Shown here in pieces: positions 9,086 to 18,839 of a stretch of 32,786 nucleotides of DNA (positions are counted from its first letter, which is position 1; every line of letters begins with the position of its first letter). The stretch is from contig JAJRSR010000280.1 in NCBI GenBank assembly GCA_024278695.1, forward strand, positions 1-32,786, in the 5' to 3' direction. The DNA comes from Planctomycetota bacterium (lineage in GTDB: Bacteria > Planctomycetota > Phycisphaerae > UBA1845). Made by a program: the position numbers and the translations under genes. The notes below the pieces were generated by a model, which saw only the letters and a program-made list of their open reading frames with translations, did no database searches and was not told the DNA's origin.

Positions 9086-10912
9086 TCAGGTTCCGGGTAT
9101 CGGTTCAACACTTCGGGAAATCCAAAAGGCGCATACGATGCCAAGCAGCGTACCGATGGCGAGCCCTACGTTCATGATTGTCGAACTCGCTGAGAGTGAC
9201 GCGGCGGCATGGCTGGCGATTCGATCCGTGTTCGTCATACCGGCGTCGGAAGTCGTCTGACATGCAACGATCAAGTGCTGTCCAGCCTGTTGCTGCTGCT
9301 TGTCCAATTTCTGGAATACCAGCCAGTTGTCCAGTAGGTCATCCATGGCGGTCTTGTAGTTGGCGGCTTCCGCCTCGATCTTGGTGATGCGGTTGAGATC
9401 CTCTTTGAGACGGGTGATCTGTCGGAGGGAAGCGAACTTGGTCTCCATCGTGTCGAAGTTGACTCGGGCCTTCTCAATGCTTGTTGGATGATGCAACGAC
9501 TGGGATTTGAAGCAAGCAAGTTGTGTCGCGTTTCCAAGTTCGATCACGTCATTGACCAACGTGATCTTCTCCAGACGTTCGAGGCGTTTGGCGGCATAAT
9601 CAACCACCAGTACCGTGGCGTCGTCGGTGGCGTGCGGTGGCTCTTCGACAGCCACCGCCAGCAACCGGCTCTGTTGCGGGTGGGTGCCAAGCCATTTGAT
9701 TGTACCGTTCTCTATGTCATAGACCGCGCCTACGACCTTAACCTTGCCCGCCTTGACCCGCTCCTGCACGGCGCGGCTCTTCGTAAGCACCTGCTCGATC
9801 GAATGCCACACGTTCTCCACAACGCCCGCGTTCACGAGGGCCGAACCAATCAAACCAGGGTTTGCGATGAGCACCTTGGCCACGGACGGCTGGATGTTCT
9901 TCAACAGTGCCGGGATGCTGCCGTGTGTCGTAGCCCCTGTCACCACTGCGGTGACCGCGCCACAATTGGTGTGCCCCAGCACGACCAACAGCGGGGTCTC
10001 CAGGTGGTCAACGCCGTACTCGATGGAGCCCAGCTCATCAACGGCACAAACATTTCCCGCAACGCGCACGGGAAAGAGGTCGCCTATCCCCTGGTCAAAC
10101 AAAGCCCCTACGGGAACACGCGAGTCGGAACAGGCCAGAATCGTGGCCGGCGGGTGTTGGTTCCCCACGACAGTTTCCGTTCTTCGCTCCTGGTTGATAT
10201 GAGGATTCGTGAGATGTCCTTGGACATACCGCAGGTTACCTTGCTTGAGTTGTTCGATCGTCTGATCGCCCTTGGGACACGGTTGCGCAGTGATCGAACC
10301 ATTGACGATCGAACCGTTATAGTCAGCCGTTTCTTGGGGTGCGGCACCACCGTGGGATGCCTCCGACCCGGTCCCAGGTGGGGAGCTATCGTCTCCGCCC
10401 AGTTCTTCCTGCATCATCTCGTTCTGGTGTTTGAGTAGCGCGGTGGCATTCTCCATGTACGCAGCCGCCGCTCGATTGAGTTCCTTGTAGTCGCCCTCAA
10501 TCCTCTTGTTTGTTGCGACGGTTTCCTCGATTAGCTTCTTGTACTCGTCAACGGCGGCCGTCGCTTCTTTGACTTGCCCTTTGAGTGCTTTGAAGTGAAC
10601 GGCTTTCTCTGCCAGGTCTTTTGCCTCTGCGAGATGTTTGTCCACCGCGGCCAACTCTTTCTTCGCTGCCTCGTAATAGGTAGGGTCGTTGGTCAAACCG
10701 TAGCCACGCATCTGGTACATCAAACGGCTGGCGGCCCCGCGCAGCGCCGTGGCGACCCTTACTTCGGGAATATATTCGCTGGTGAGCATTTCCGAATCGG
10801 TCTTGGCCGTCTGCATGCTCCAAACGCCCATTTCGCCCAAGACTACGGAAATCACGATAACGATCGAGAATCCGACGGCGATACGCTTGCCCACTCTCAT
10901 TGGCCCAGCCAT
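9086..10912 (-). CDS. Membrane-anchored chemoreceptor-like helical sensor domain with an inserted beta-carbonic anhydrase domain; no HAMP or MCP signalling domain
   Basis: ATG at 10912 after AAAGGGAGGTTGAACCC. TM1 RIAVGFSIVIVISVVLGEMGVWSM; helical region; CA domain ...ATILACSDSRVPVGALFDQG...DLFPVRVAGNVC...LVVLGHTNCGAVTAV... (about 9680..10270); helical region resumes EKITLVNDVIELGNATQLACFKSQSLHHPTSIEKARVNFDTMETKFASLRQI; TM2 IMNVGLAIGTLLGIVCAFWISRS; stop. Confidence 0.92.
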   Translation of the reverse strand: MAGPMRVGKRIAVGFSIVIVISVVLGEMGVWSMQTAKTDSEMLTSEYIPEVRVATALRGAASRLMYQMRGYGLTNDPTYYEAAKKELAAVDKHLAEAKDLAEKAVHFKALKGQVKEATAAVDEYKKLIEETVATNKRIEGDYKELNRAAAAYMENATALLKHQNEMMQEELGGDDSSPPGTGSEASHGGAAPQETADYNGSIVNGSITAQPCPKGDQTIEQLKQGNLRYVQGHLTNPHINQERRTETVVGNQHPPATILACSDSRVPVGALFDQGIGDLFPVRVAGNVCAVDELGSIEYGVDHLETPLLVVLGHTNCGAVTAVVTGATTHGSIPALLKNIQPSVAKVLIANPGLIGSALVNAGVVENVWHSIEQVLTKSRAVQERVKAGKVKVVGAVYDIENGTIKWLGTHPQQSRLLAVAVEEPPHATDDATVLVVDYAAKRLERLEKITLVNDVIELGNATQLACFKSQSLHHPTSIEKARVNFDTMETKFASLRQITRLKEDLNRITKIEAEAANYKTAMDDLLDNWLVFQKLDKQQQQAGQHLIVACQTTSDAGMTNTDRIASHAAASLSASSTIMNVGLAIGTLLGIVCAFWISRSVEPIPGT

Positions 10913-11147
10913 GGGTTCAACCTCCCTTTCTTGAGACTCGCGCAACGCGCGTTGGCTAGAGACCCGCAATCTCCTGCAAGTGAGGGGCCACAGATAGCGG
11001 TGAGCGTCGAGAAGATGACAAAGAGCACAATGAACGGGTACGTACCACGCCAACAAGGCTAAAAACACAGCATAGAACCAGATTATGGCCGCGACGCGTT
11101 CATCTTACCTTAGGCACGAGAGCCTGCTGCGCACCCCCAGCTTCGGT

Positions 11148-14100
11148 CTACCGTGAGGGGGTGTCGTTGTCATTCGGTGGCGGGGTCGACATCCGGTCGT
11201 TACTTGGAAACACGGTGTCCAGTTGGAGACCTTTCGGGCCTGCATCCCAAAGATGGATCGCGGGCTTGGTTTGTGTGTTCGCAGGGCTCAGTGCATCCTG
11301 GCCTAACCACAACGGTTCGGCTTGTGTACCTGCCGCGGCCGCCGGCACCGGACATGGCGTGCTGTTTGAACCCACGAAGTCGCTCGCCCCGAACGCCGCA
11401 CCGTGGGCGTGGCAGGATTGGCAGCCGGTGCAGAAGTCGTGCCAACTGTATGCAGTACGCCAGTCTACGTGGCAGGCGCTGCAAAGGCTGACATCACTCC
11501 CCCAGTCCACCGTGGTGCCACTAATGGTCACGGTGACATCCCGCACCGTCCCGAATGTATCGAAAGGCGGACCGTTAAACCCTGCACCCGTACGCGTGCC
11601 GTCGTCCACAAACATGGTTCCGTCAACGGTGTCGCGTATCATGTAGGGGTTTCCGACGGGGTTGGCCGGCGTGGCTGAGCCGTGCGGATCGTGGCAAACC
11701 GTGCAGTCCATCACCGCATCAGGAGCGCCGGAATAGCCGCCCCAGCTTCGCTTCGAGTCGAGGCCGTGCGCCGAGTGCGTCCACGAATAATCCGCGTACC
11801 AGGGACCGGGAACATAGTCGCACGAGTCGATACCGCGAAGGCTTGAGCAGTCGGCCGTCAGGCATGCCCCGCCCAGAATGGTGGTCCAATCAAAACCCAA
11901 GGTGCTCCATAGCGGGTCGTTCGGATCGATGACCGGCCCCACGACGTCGGGTGGGAAGCCGGGGTCCAATGGTCCAGTGCCGCCACCGTGGCACGACAAA
12001 CAGAAGTCGTTTCCGCTTCCAGTCCAAGCGGTCGTCGTGTCGAACGGGTCCGCAATCGGCTGCGTTGCGGAAGCGTTATGTGCCCCATGACAGTTGAGGC
12101 ACTCCAGTTTAGCGCCACTGAATAGCTGGTCGGCGTTGCTGATGTCGTGGTGACTGTTGCCCGCACGGAGGGTTCCCTCATTTCCGAAGCAGGTGTCGCC
12201 AAACATCTCCTGCCACTGGAGCGTACCGGTGAATTTTGACGCCACATCCGGCGGTGTGTTACCGTTACCAAACGGATCGAAAGCGTTGGCGAGGCGGGTA
12301 GCGCCGTCGGCATCATGGCACGCGGCGCAGAAGTCAGATAGGTCCGGGTCGGTCGCGAGATCGTTTGGAGTGATGAAGCTGTAGAGGGTGCCACTGTCCG
12401 CGTCGAGCAGTTCGACGTAGCCGTTCATGTGGGTTGTCACGTCGTGGCACACCGTGCAGGAGCCGCTGTCCAACACCGCGCCATAGTGGGCGTGACTATC
12501 CCCCACGGGGAACTCGCCCACGATAGCCCGCCGCCCGCCAACGGGGATTCCGTCACCGTTGTCCTGGGGACCGGCGTGGCAGGACGTGCAATCTCCACCA
12601 ACGGGCATGAAGCCCGTGTCATGAGGGTGGCAACTCGTGCAGGACGTGCCGTCGTTATGGGGTACACCGGCACCATCGTAGGTGTGGTACGCCGTCTGTG
12701 TGTGGCAAACCTGACAGATCCCATCGTTGATCGTCGGATCACCATCGTCGAAGCTGTTGGCACCGGTCCTCGCTGTAAACAACACGGGCGTATCTAGGCC
12801 GAGGGTCACGTTGGTAACTATGGGAGCGATGAGCGAAAGATTGCTGCTGCTCACATCGTGCATGTCGTGGCAATCGACGCAGGTGGGCTGCCACGCACCT
12901 GTCGGCGTGTGACCGATATGGTCCACGTGGCACTGTCGGCACATGGCGCCGTTGGTGTTATTGGCTCTTAGGTATGGCGCAGCAGCTTCACTGGTGTGCT
13001 GATCGTGGCAGGTGGCGCATTTGATATTTCCAGCGTCAAGGTAGGCCTCGAGCGTGCTGCCCGGCGGTGGACCCACGGAACCGACGCCTGCGTTGACAGC
13101 GGGTACGTCCCAGGCGTGTGTCCGACCGGCGCGACCGGAAAGACCAAGTTTGTCTAACTCGTGGAGTGGTTTCGTCATGCCTTGTCCGCCGCCCACATGG
13201 CATGAAAAGCAAAGTGACTGCTGCCCTTCGGTTAGGGATGGGTTGTCGCCCGGTTGCCCTGGAACGCCGTGGCACCGCCCGCAAACGACCGAAGCGTCAA
13301 GCATGTGCGGCCCGTCAAAGCCGTCGGTGCTGGCGACCACCGGGAAACCGGTATCGAAGATCGCTTGCCTTATCTTGGTCTGACGCCCCATTGATTTGAT
13401 TCGTGGCCCGTCGGTTGTTCTGTCTCTCGTATCCAACGCTCGCACGGTGTCGTAGGCGGTGTCATACGTGGAGCGGTCGGTGCCCGCGGGACTTGGACTG
13501 GTCTCTTGCCGACGCGCGGCGCTGATCGTACCCAAGTCCGGCGTGAGGAAGATCTCTACGCTCGAGGTGTTCGTGCTGACGACATACAGTCTTGTGCCGT
13601 CGTTGCTAAGCGCCAGCCCGCAGGGTGAGCGTAAGCCGCCGGGTGCGGCTCCGTAATCGACGACCTTTCCCAACTCCGTACCGAGCGGGTCAAACAGGCG
13701 GACGGTGCTCATGAAAGCGTCGGCCACGTAAATGTTGCCGACAGCATCGACCGCGAGGCCCAGCGATCGTGGCATCCATCCTTCATCTCCACCGCCGACG
13801 AGGAACCTGATCCGGTAGCCAAATCGGTGGGTGAAGATTCCGGCCGACGTGAACACCTGTATGCGGAAGTTGTCATGATCGGCCACGACAAGCCGGCCGT
13901 TGGTTTCGTCCACGGCGACGGCACTGGGGTATTGAAACTACCCGTTTTGCTCACCATGAGTCCCGAGAATCAAAGCGAGTGCGCCGCCGGAATCAAACCC
14001 GTAGATCCGATCACCGTCCGCATCGGTAACGTAAATGTTTCCGGTCGAGCCGGCCACAGTGATGTCCGTCGGACGCACAAAGCTAACGAGGGGTTCGGTA

Positions 14101-14426
14101 TCGCCGAGAAGCCCCGTTCGTATGAACGTAGCGTCGTAGACGGCCACCGCCGCACTATCGCGCAAAGAGACGAAAAACCGTCCGTCCGGATGAGCGGCAA
14201 TGCCCACGGGAACCTCCGAAACGACGAAGGTACCCTGTAGCGTTCCTGCGGCGTCGTAGCAGACAACGTAGCCGTTGGCCGGGTCAGTGACCCAGACACG
14301 ATCATCGGGAGCCACTGTCACCCGCGCGGGGCTGTGCAGCGCCTCGCTCAAAGTTCCCACGTGCGACAACGGTGCGACCTGCCCGAGCGGCACGAGACCA
14401 ACGGCGATTATCAAAGTTGAGAACAT
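11148..14426 (-). CDS. NHL-repeat beta-propeller plus multiheme c-type cytochrome (15 CxxCH), interrupted by one in-frame TAG at 13938-13940
   Basis: ORFs 13938..14426 and 11148..13913 are in the same frame and separated only by TAG: ...[43 protein letters not shown]... The downstream part contains CGRCH, CFSCH, CATCH, CRQCH, CVDCH, CQVCH, CTSCH(x2), CTVCH(x2), CAACH, CLNCH, CLSCH, CSACH, CQSCH. Confidence 0.85.
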
Positions 14427-14809
14427 CCCGGTTTCTCCTTCCAGTCGAATGGGCTCGGGGCATGCGAACCCCTAGGAATTGGCTGCAAGGATCGTACCAA
14501 AGGGCAAGCGACGGCTCGCTCGTAACGCGCAGCGAGATCGATATTGCGAGGCCACTCGCCCGGAGAAACATGTTCCGGAATGGGCTTGTCAATCCTGGCA
14601 GCAGTGATGGGCGTTTTCTTGCTTGCCGGTGCCGGCGTGGGGGCTAACTCGTGTGTCATCCCCAACTTTCAACAACGAGATGAGCCTATACGACACCTCC
14701 CGAATGCGAGAACGGGGAGGCGGTGAAAGACCGTTAGGGGTATGACTCCCGACGCCACGATACCTCGGCTCCGGACGCGGGTGTAAGACCGGTGAAGCGG
14801 TAGTACGTG

Positions 14810-14976
14810 GGGTGGCATGGACAAGCGTCGCGGCCATGGCATGGCGCATACAGAAAAGGCTCCCGAAGCGACGCTTGCCCGTGTTTTCCCCTGTTGGGTC
14901 ATCACGGGCAAACGCCGCAAGCTGCGTCTATTGAACCTTCGCAAGCCCGATCCTGCGGCGTTTGTCCATGCCACCC
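14810..14976. repeat. REPIN/MITE-like element: 15-bp terminal inverted repeat enclosing two internal hairpins
   Basis: GGGTGGCATGGACAA (14810-14824) versus its exact inverse TTGTCCATGCCACCC (14962-14976). Inner pairs: GGACAAGCGTCGC / GCGACGCTTGCCC, and GGGCAAACGCCGCAAG / CCTGCGGCGTTTGTCC. Confidence 0.75.
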
Positions 14977-15175
14977 ATCCGCCAATTCTGTCTTGCGGCT
15001 CCGAACGCTGACGAATTGGCCGCCGTTTTGGCGAGCCAACGGCTGGGAAGTCATTCGGTTGAAAATGGCCCGTCCCCCACCCTACGGGAGTACCCGAAGG
15101 AAGGACGGGGCACCCGTTTTCGGGGTTGATTCTAGGTGTTGGGAGTGGGTTAGTCAGGTGATGCTTCCACGTGGC

Positions 15176-16912
15176 TTATCCTTCTCGCATTTTCTGCACG
15201 CATTTTCTCAGTGCGGGTAGTGTCAGGCAGTTCGCGATGTCGCTCTTTACGGCTCCGGCGCGGCGGGCTGTGGCTATGCCGTGACGTAGTTGGTCTAGCC
15301 CCTGCGTGCGGTGGGCGTCGGTGTTGATTGAGAGCATCACGCCTGCGGCGATCGCCTGTCTAGCGTGGTCATCTTTCAGATCCAGCCGCATCCAGTTCGC
15401 GTTGATCTCCAAGAACGTGCCGGTTCTCGCGGCCGCCTCGATGACCTGACGCATGTCGATCTCCATCGGCGCGCGGCGTTGGATAAGCCGACCCGTAGGG
15501 TGGCCGATCACGCATACGTTCGGGTTCTCGATCGCGGCGATCGTTCGTTCTGTCGGGCTGAGTTTTTTCGATTTGTCAGCTTTGCCCATAGCGGCGTGGA
15601 CGCTGGCGACCACCCAATCGCACTGCGCGAGAAGATCATCCGGATAGTCGAGCGAACCGTCGGGTAGGATGTCGCACTCAGTGCCCACAAGAATCGTGAT
15701 GCCCCGCACCTGCTTGTTGGCATCACGAATAGCCTGGATGTGTTGCGTCATCCGCTCGACCGATAGTCCGTTGGCGATGGTTGAGCTTTTCGAGTGGTCG
15801 CAAATGGCGATGTAGTCGTACCCGCGTGTGAGCGCCGCCCGGGCCATTTCCTCGATCGTATTTTTCCCGTCGCTGGCCACGGTGTGCATGTGTAGGTCGC
15901 TGCGGATATCGTCGAGCGTCACAAGCTTCGGCGATTCTTTCAGGTCAAACTCACCACGATCCTCGCGCAGCTCCGGTGGGATCATCGGCAATCCTAGCTG
16001 CTCGTAGATGTCCGCCTCCGTCTCGCCGGCGATGCGGTCTTCACCGTCGTGCAGCCCGTATTCATTGAGCCGCCATTTGTTCTTGATGGCGCGTTCGCGC
16101 AGGCGGATGTTGTGTTCCTTGGAACCGGTGAAATACTGCAGCGCCGCGCCAAACGACGCGGGCGCCACCACGCGAAGGTCGATCTGCAACGCCCTGTCCG
16201 TTTCGATCTCCACCGTGACCGAGCCTTTGGTGCCACCGGATGCCAATACCCGCTTCACCTCTTCAAACTCAGTAAAGGCTTTGATAATGGCCGCTCCGTC
16301 TTGCGCCTGACAGAGGATATCAATGTCACCGATGGTTTCGAGCCCGCGCCGCAGCGAGCCGGCAATCTCCACCCGCGTCACGCCCGGAAGCGCCCCGATG
16401 CGTTCGGCGAAACTCTCACCGATCGGCAGAGCTACGCCGCGCGGCGTGCGATCACCGCTTGTTTCCAAAAAGGCAATCCCCTCAGCAATTTTTTTCACGC
16501 TCGCAGCACCCAGCCCGGGCAGCTCGGCCAGCTTTCCGGAGGCGACGGCTTTTTTCAGATCTTCGAGCCCGCCCACGCCCAGCTCTCGATGGGCGAGCGC
16601 TATTTTTTTTGGCCCGAGTCCGGGAATATCCAGCAGGCGCGGCAGCCCGCTCGGGAGTTTCTCGCTCAAAGCGTCCAGGACATCGATACGGCCCGTTTCA
16701 AGGTAGGTGACAATCCGCTCGGCCGTACCCTTGCCGACCCCGGAGAGCTCAGTCAGGCGTTTTTCTGAGGCGAGCGTGGCGATGTCCTCGGCGCAGTTCT
16801 TCACACTGCGGGCGGAGCGACGGTAAGCGTTAATGCGAAACACGTCGGCCCCGTCGATCTCCATCAGATCGGCGATGCGCTCAAACAGTTTGACGAGATC
16901 GGCATTGACCAT
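15176..16912 (-). CDS. polX: DNA polymerase/3'-5' exonuclease PolX (family X polymerase with C-terminal PHP domain)
   Basis: MVNADLVKLFERIADLMEIDGADVFRINAYRRSARSVKN, two helix-hairpin-helix regions (LSGVGKGTAERI; IPGLGPKKIALAHREL), IAGSLRRGLETIGDIDIL, and PHP motif RSDLHMHTVASDGKNTIEEMARAALTRGYDYIAICDHS. Confidence 0.94.
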   Translation of the reverse strand: MVNADLVKLFERIADLMEIDGADVFRINAYRRSARSVKNCAEDIATLASEKRLTELSGVGKGTAERIVTYLETGRIDVLDALSEKLPSGLPRLLDIPGLGPKKIALAHRELGVGGLEDLKKAVASGKLAELPGLGAASVKKIAEGIAFLETSGDRTPRGVALPIGESFAERIGALPGVTRVEIAGSLRRGLETIGDIDILCQAQDGAAIIKAFTEFEEVKRVLASGGTKGSVTVEIETDRALQIDLRVVAPASFGAALQYFTGSKEHNIRLRERAIKNKWRLNEYGLHDGEDRIAGETEADIYEQLGLPMIPPELREDRGEFDLKESPKLVTLDDIRSDLHMHTVASDGKNTIEEMARAALTRGYDYIAICDHSKSSTIANGLSVERMTQHIQAIRDANKQVRGITILVGTECDILPDGSLDYPDDLLAQCDWVVASVHAAMGKADKSKKLSPTERTIAAIENPNVCVIGHPTGRLIQRRAPMEIDMRQVIEAAARTGTFLEINANWMRLDLKDDHARQAIAAGVMLSINTDAHRTQGLDQLRHGIATARRAGAVKSDIANCLTLPALRKCVQKMREG

Positions 16913-17037
16913 GCGTACAGTGTACCGCAGAGCGAACGCACGGGCGAGACGAGGGGAAGGAACAAACGAACCAATCGCGTCGCCTGCCAGCTTGAATACC
17001 CGTGCGCTGAGTCCCCCTCCGGGAGCACCTGCAAAGA

Positions 17038-17820
17038 CTAGGCGGCGACGGGTTGGCGGCGCAGGAGCACCGTACCGAAGATGGCAAGCATCATCGACAT
17101 CGCCACCAATCCCCACGTAGAGGCTGCAGGAACTGGGACGGTGTATACGATCCGTAACGAGGGTCGGTCTGCCGGGTTCGGCGTCTCGCGGCTGTCGAAA
17201 CGCTTGGCCGAACCTGTGAAAGACTCTTCACCAAGTGCGAGCCACCCGAAGTTGCTGGCCGGGCTGGTTCGCCATTGCTCCACGTCGGCCAGGAGTGCCG
17301 GAGTCGAAGCCCATGTGTACGTCCCGAGCCCGATGACAATGGCGATGGCGCTTTCCGTAGCGCTGAAATCTCCGCCGGCGCTGGTCCAAGCGGCGGTGTT
17401 GAAGAAACGGTGCAGCCAGGTGGCATCATTCGCTGCGGAAGGAGCGCCGGTGCCTTCTTCGCCGGTGGCGTCGGAGGTGCCCTCGCCCCAATCGGCAAGG
17501 ACGCGGTGCAACGAGATGACCGTCGCGCCTTCGATGGTGCGCGACATGTTCATGGTCAGGGCGACATCAACAATCGTGGCACCGGAAGGCAGGGCCGCCG
17601 CAACGTCAAACTTCAGCACAGCCCGACGTAGTGATTGCCCGTCCGGTTGGTTGGTCCGACCAGCGAAAAGATACTGTCCCGCGCCATTGCTTAGCGCCCC
17701 GGTCGCGTCTTCAAACAACGTATTGTCGCTCACGGGCGCGAGCGTGACGACCTCGGCCTGCGCTGCGGTAGAAACGGCAGCCAACAGAACGAAGCCAAGT
17801 AACTGAAATCGAATGAACAT
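17038..17820 (-). CDS. Secreted DNRLRE-like protein with IPTL/PEP-CTERM-like C-terminal sorting signal
   Basis: Signal peptide MFIRFQLLGFVLLAAVSTAAQA; SDNTLFED...; C-terminus VPAASTWGLVAMSMMLAIFGTVLLRRQPVAA (motif, TM, basic tail). Confidence 0.82.
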   Translation of the reverse strand: MFIRFQLLGFVLLAAVSTAAQAEVVTLAPVSDNTLFEDATGALSNGAGQYLFAGRTNQPDGQSLRRAVLKFDVAAALPSGATIVDVALTMNMSRTIEGATVISLHRVLADWGEGTSDATGEEGTGAPSAANDATWLHRFFNTAAWTSAGGDFSATESAIAIVIGLGTYTWASTPALLADVEQWRTSPASNFGWLALGEESFTGSAKRFDSRETPNPADRPSLRIVYTVPVPAASTWGLVAMSMMLAIFGTVLLRRQPVAA

Positions 17821-18033
17821 GATGCGCCCCTTGATTGCCCGAGTTCCAGTGCTTGTCGCCTACGTACTCGGGCTCCCCGATTAGTTGTATCGTGAGCCCC
17901 CGTTCCGACCGCCGCCTTCGCTTTCCCCGGCGACGCGTGGCACTGTAGCACAAACCCCCAAGCATTACGACTGAAATCTGTCTCGGGCATGGCTGGGCAC
18001 GACAAAAACGGCAATGTTGGCTCGGACAGCGCG

Positions 18034-18699
18034 TTACGGTGCTGCCGTGAAAACTCGCTGCATCTCCGCGTAGTCGTTGAGGTCCACGTCATTGTCAGCA
18101 TCAGTATCAAACACGCTACAGGTCGCGGTTACGCCTGGGCCGTCTAGCGACGCGGTGAAGCCCGGGTAATCGTCCAACATGACACCACCGTCGCAGTCGA
18201 GGTCTCCGGAAGCGCACGGGCCAACGGAAACGTAGTGAATGGCGTCATCCAGGTTGATCCAGCCTACGTTTTCAGCCCAGACATAACCGGAAAACAGACG
18301 GTCACAGGCAGAGAATCGCGCACGATCACCGCCCAGGACGGCCGTGTCAAAGTTGACCCAACCGATGTTCTCGCCCCAGGCTTTTCCGAAGAGTTCTCCG
18401 GTTACGGGATCGATGTTCACGCCGAAGGTGGATGAATCGCTAAGGTCGTTGACGTAGGGGCCGCCGCCGTTGCCCATGTTGATCCAGCCGACATTTTCCG
18501 CCCAGGCAAAGCCCGAAAGATGATCGAGTGCGACGATGACGCCGTCTCCGATGGTCGGCACGTCACCGCGCCAGTTGATCCACCCGACGTTCTCTCCCCA
18601 AGTAAATCTCTGTGCGGCGTCGATATTGGAAGAAGACGACGGCACACCCGCCACGGCCACCGTGCCGATGACCAATAATGAAAACAACGCTCGATACAT
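18034..18699 (-). CDS. Secreted protein with four W(G/A)EN(V/I)GW(I/V)N repeats and dockerin-like C-terminus
   Basis: FTWGENVGWINW, FAWAENVGWINM, KAWGENIGWVNF, YVWAENVGWINL; then GDLDCDGGVMLDDYPGFTASLDGP...FDTDADNDVDLNDYAEMQRVF. SD AGGAG upstream of ATG 18699. Confidence 0.85.
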   Translation of the reverse strand: MYRALFSLLVIGTVAVAGVPSSSSNIDAAQRFTWGENVGWINWRGDVPTIGDGVIVALDHLSGFAWAENVGWINMGNGGGPYVNDLSDSSTFGVNIDPVTGELFGKAWGENIGWVNFDTAVLGGDRARFSACDRLFSGYVWAENVGWINLDDAIHYVSVGPCASGDLDCDGGVMLDDYPGFTASLDGPGVTATCSVFDTDADNDVDLNDYAEMQRVFTAAP

Positions 18700-18839
18700 G
18701 ACTGACACTCCTGCCTTTATGCAAAAAGTTTGCCCGAGGTCCGTGGCTTCTGCGCCCGCTGCACTTTGGGAAGACCCCGACCATTGTCAGGGCGAGCCCC
18801 CTGAACCTGAAAAGCTGGTCCATCGTGTCATCATGATAC

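Noticed and set aside
9488-10438. 316-aa plus-strand ORF
   Set aside because: Antisense to the carbonic anhydrase-sensor gene; no recognisable domain.
13938-13940. TAG read as pyrrolysine or as evidence for an alternative genetic code
   Set aside because: Several genes in the window terminate normally at TAG (for example 1834 and 2439), and nothing in the window suggests Pyl machinery; nonsense mutation or sequence error is simpler.
18240-18620. Repeats in the WxENVGWIN gene as a possible CRISPR or DNA-level tandem array
   Set aside because: Repeats are protein-level, codons vary and spacing is irregular; they lie within a coding frame.
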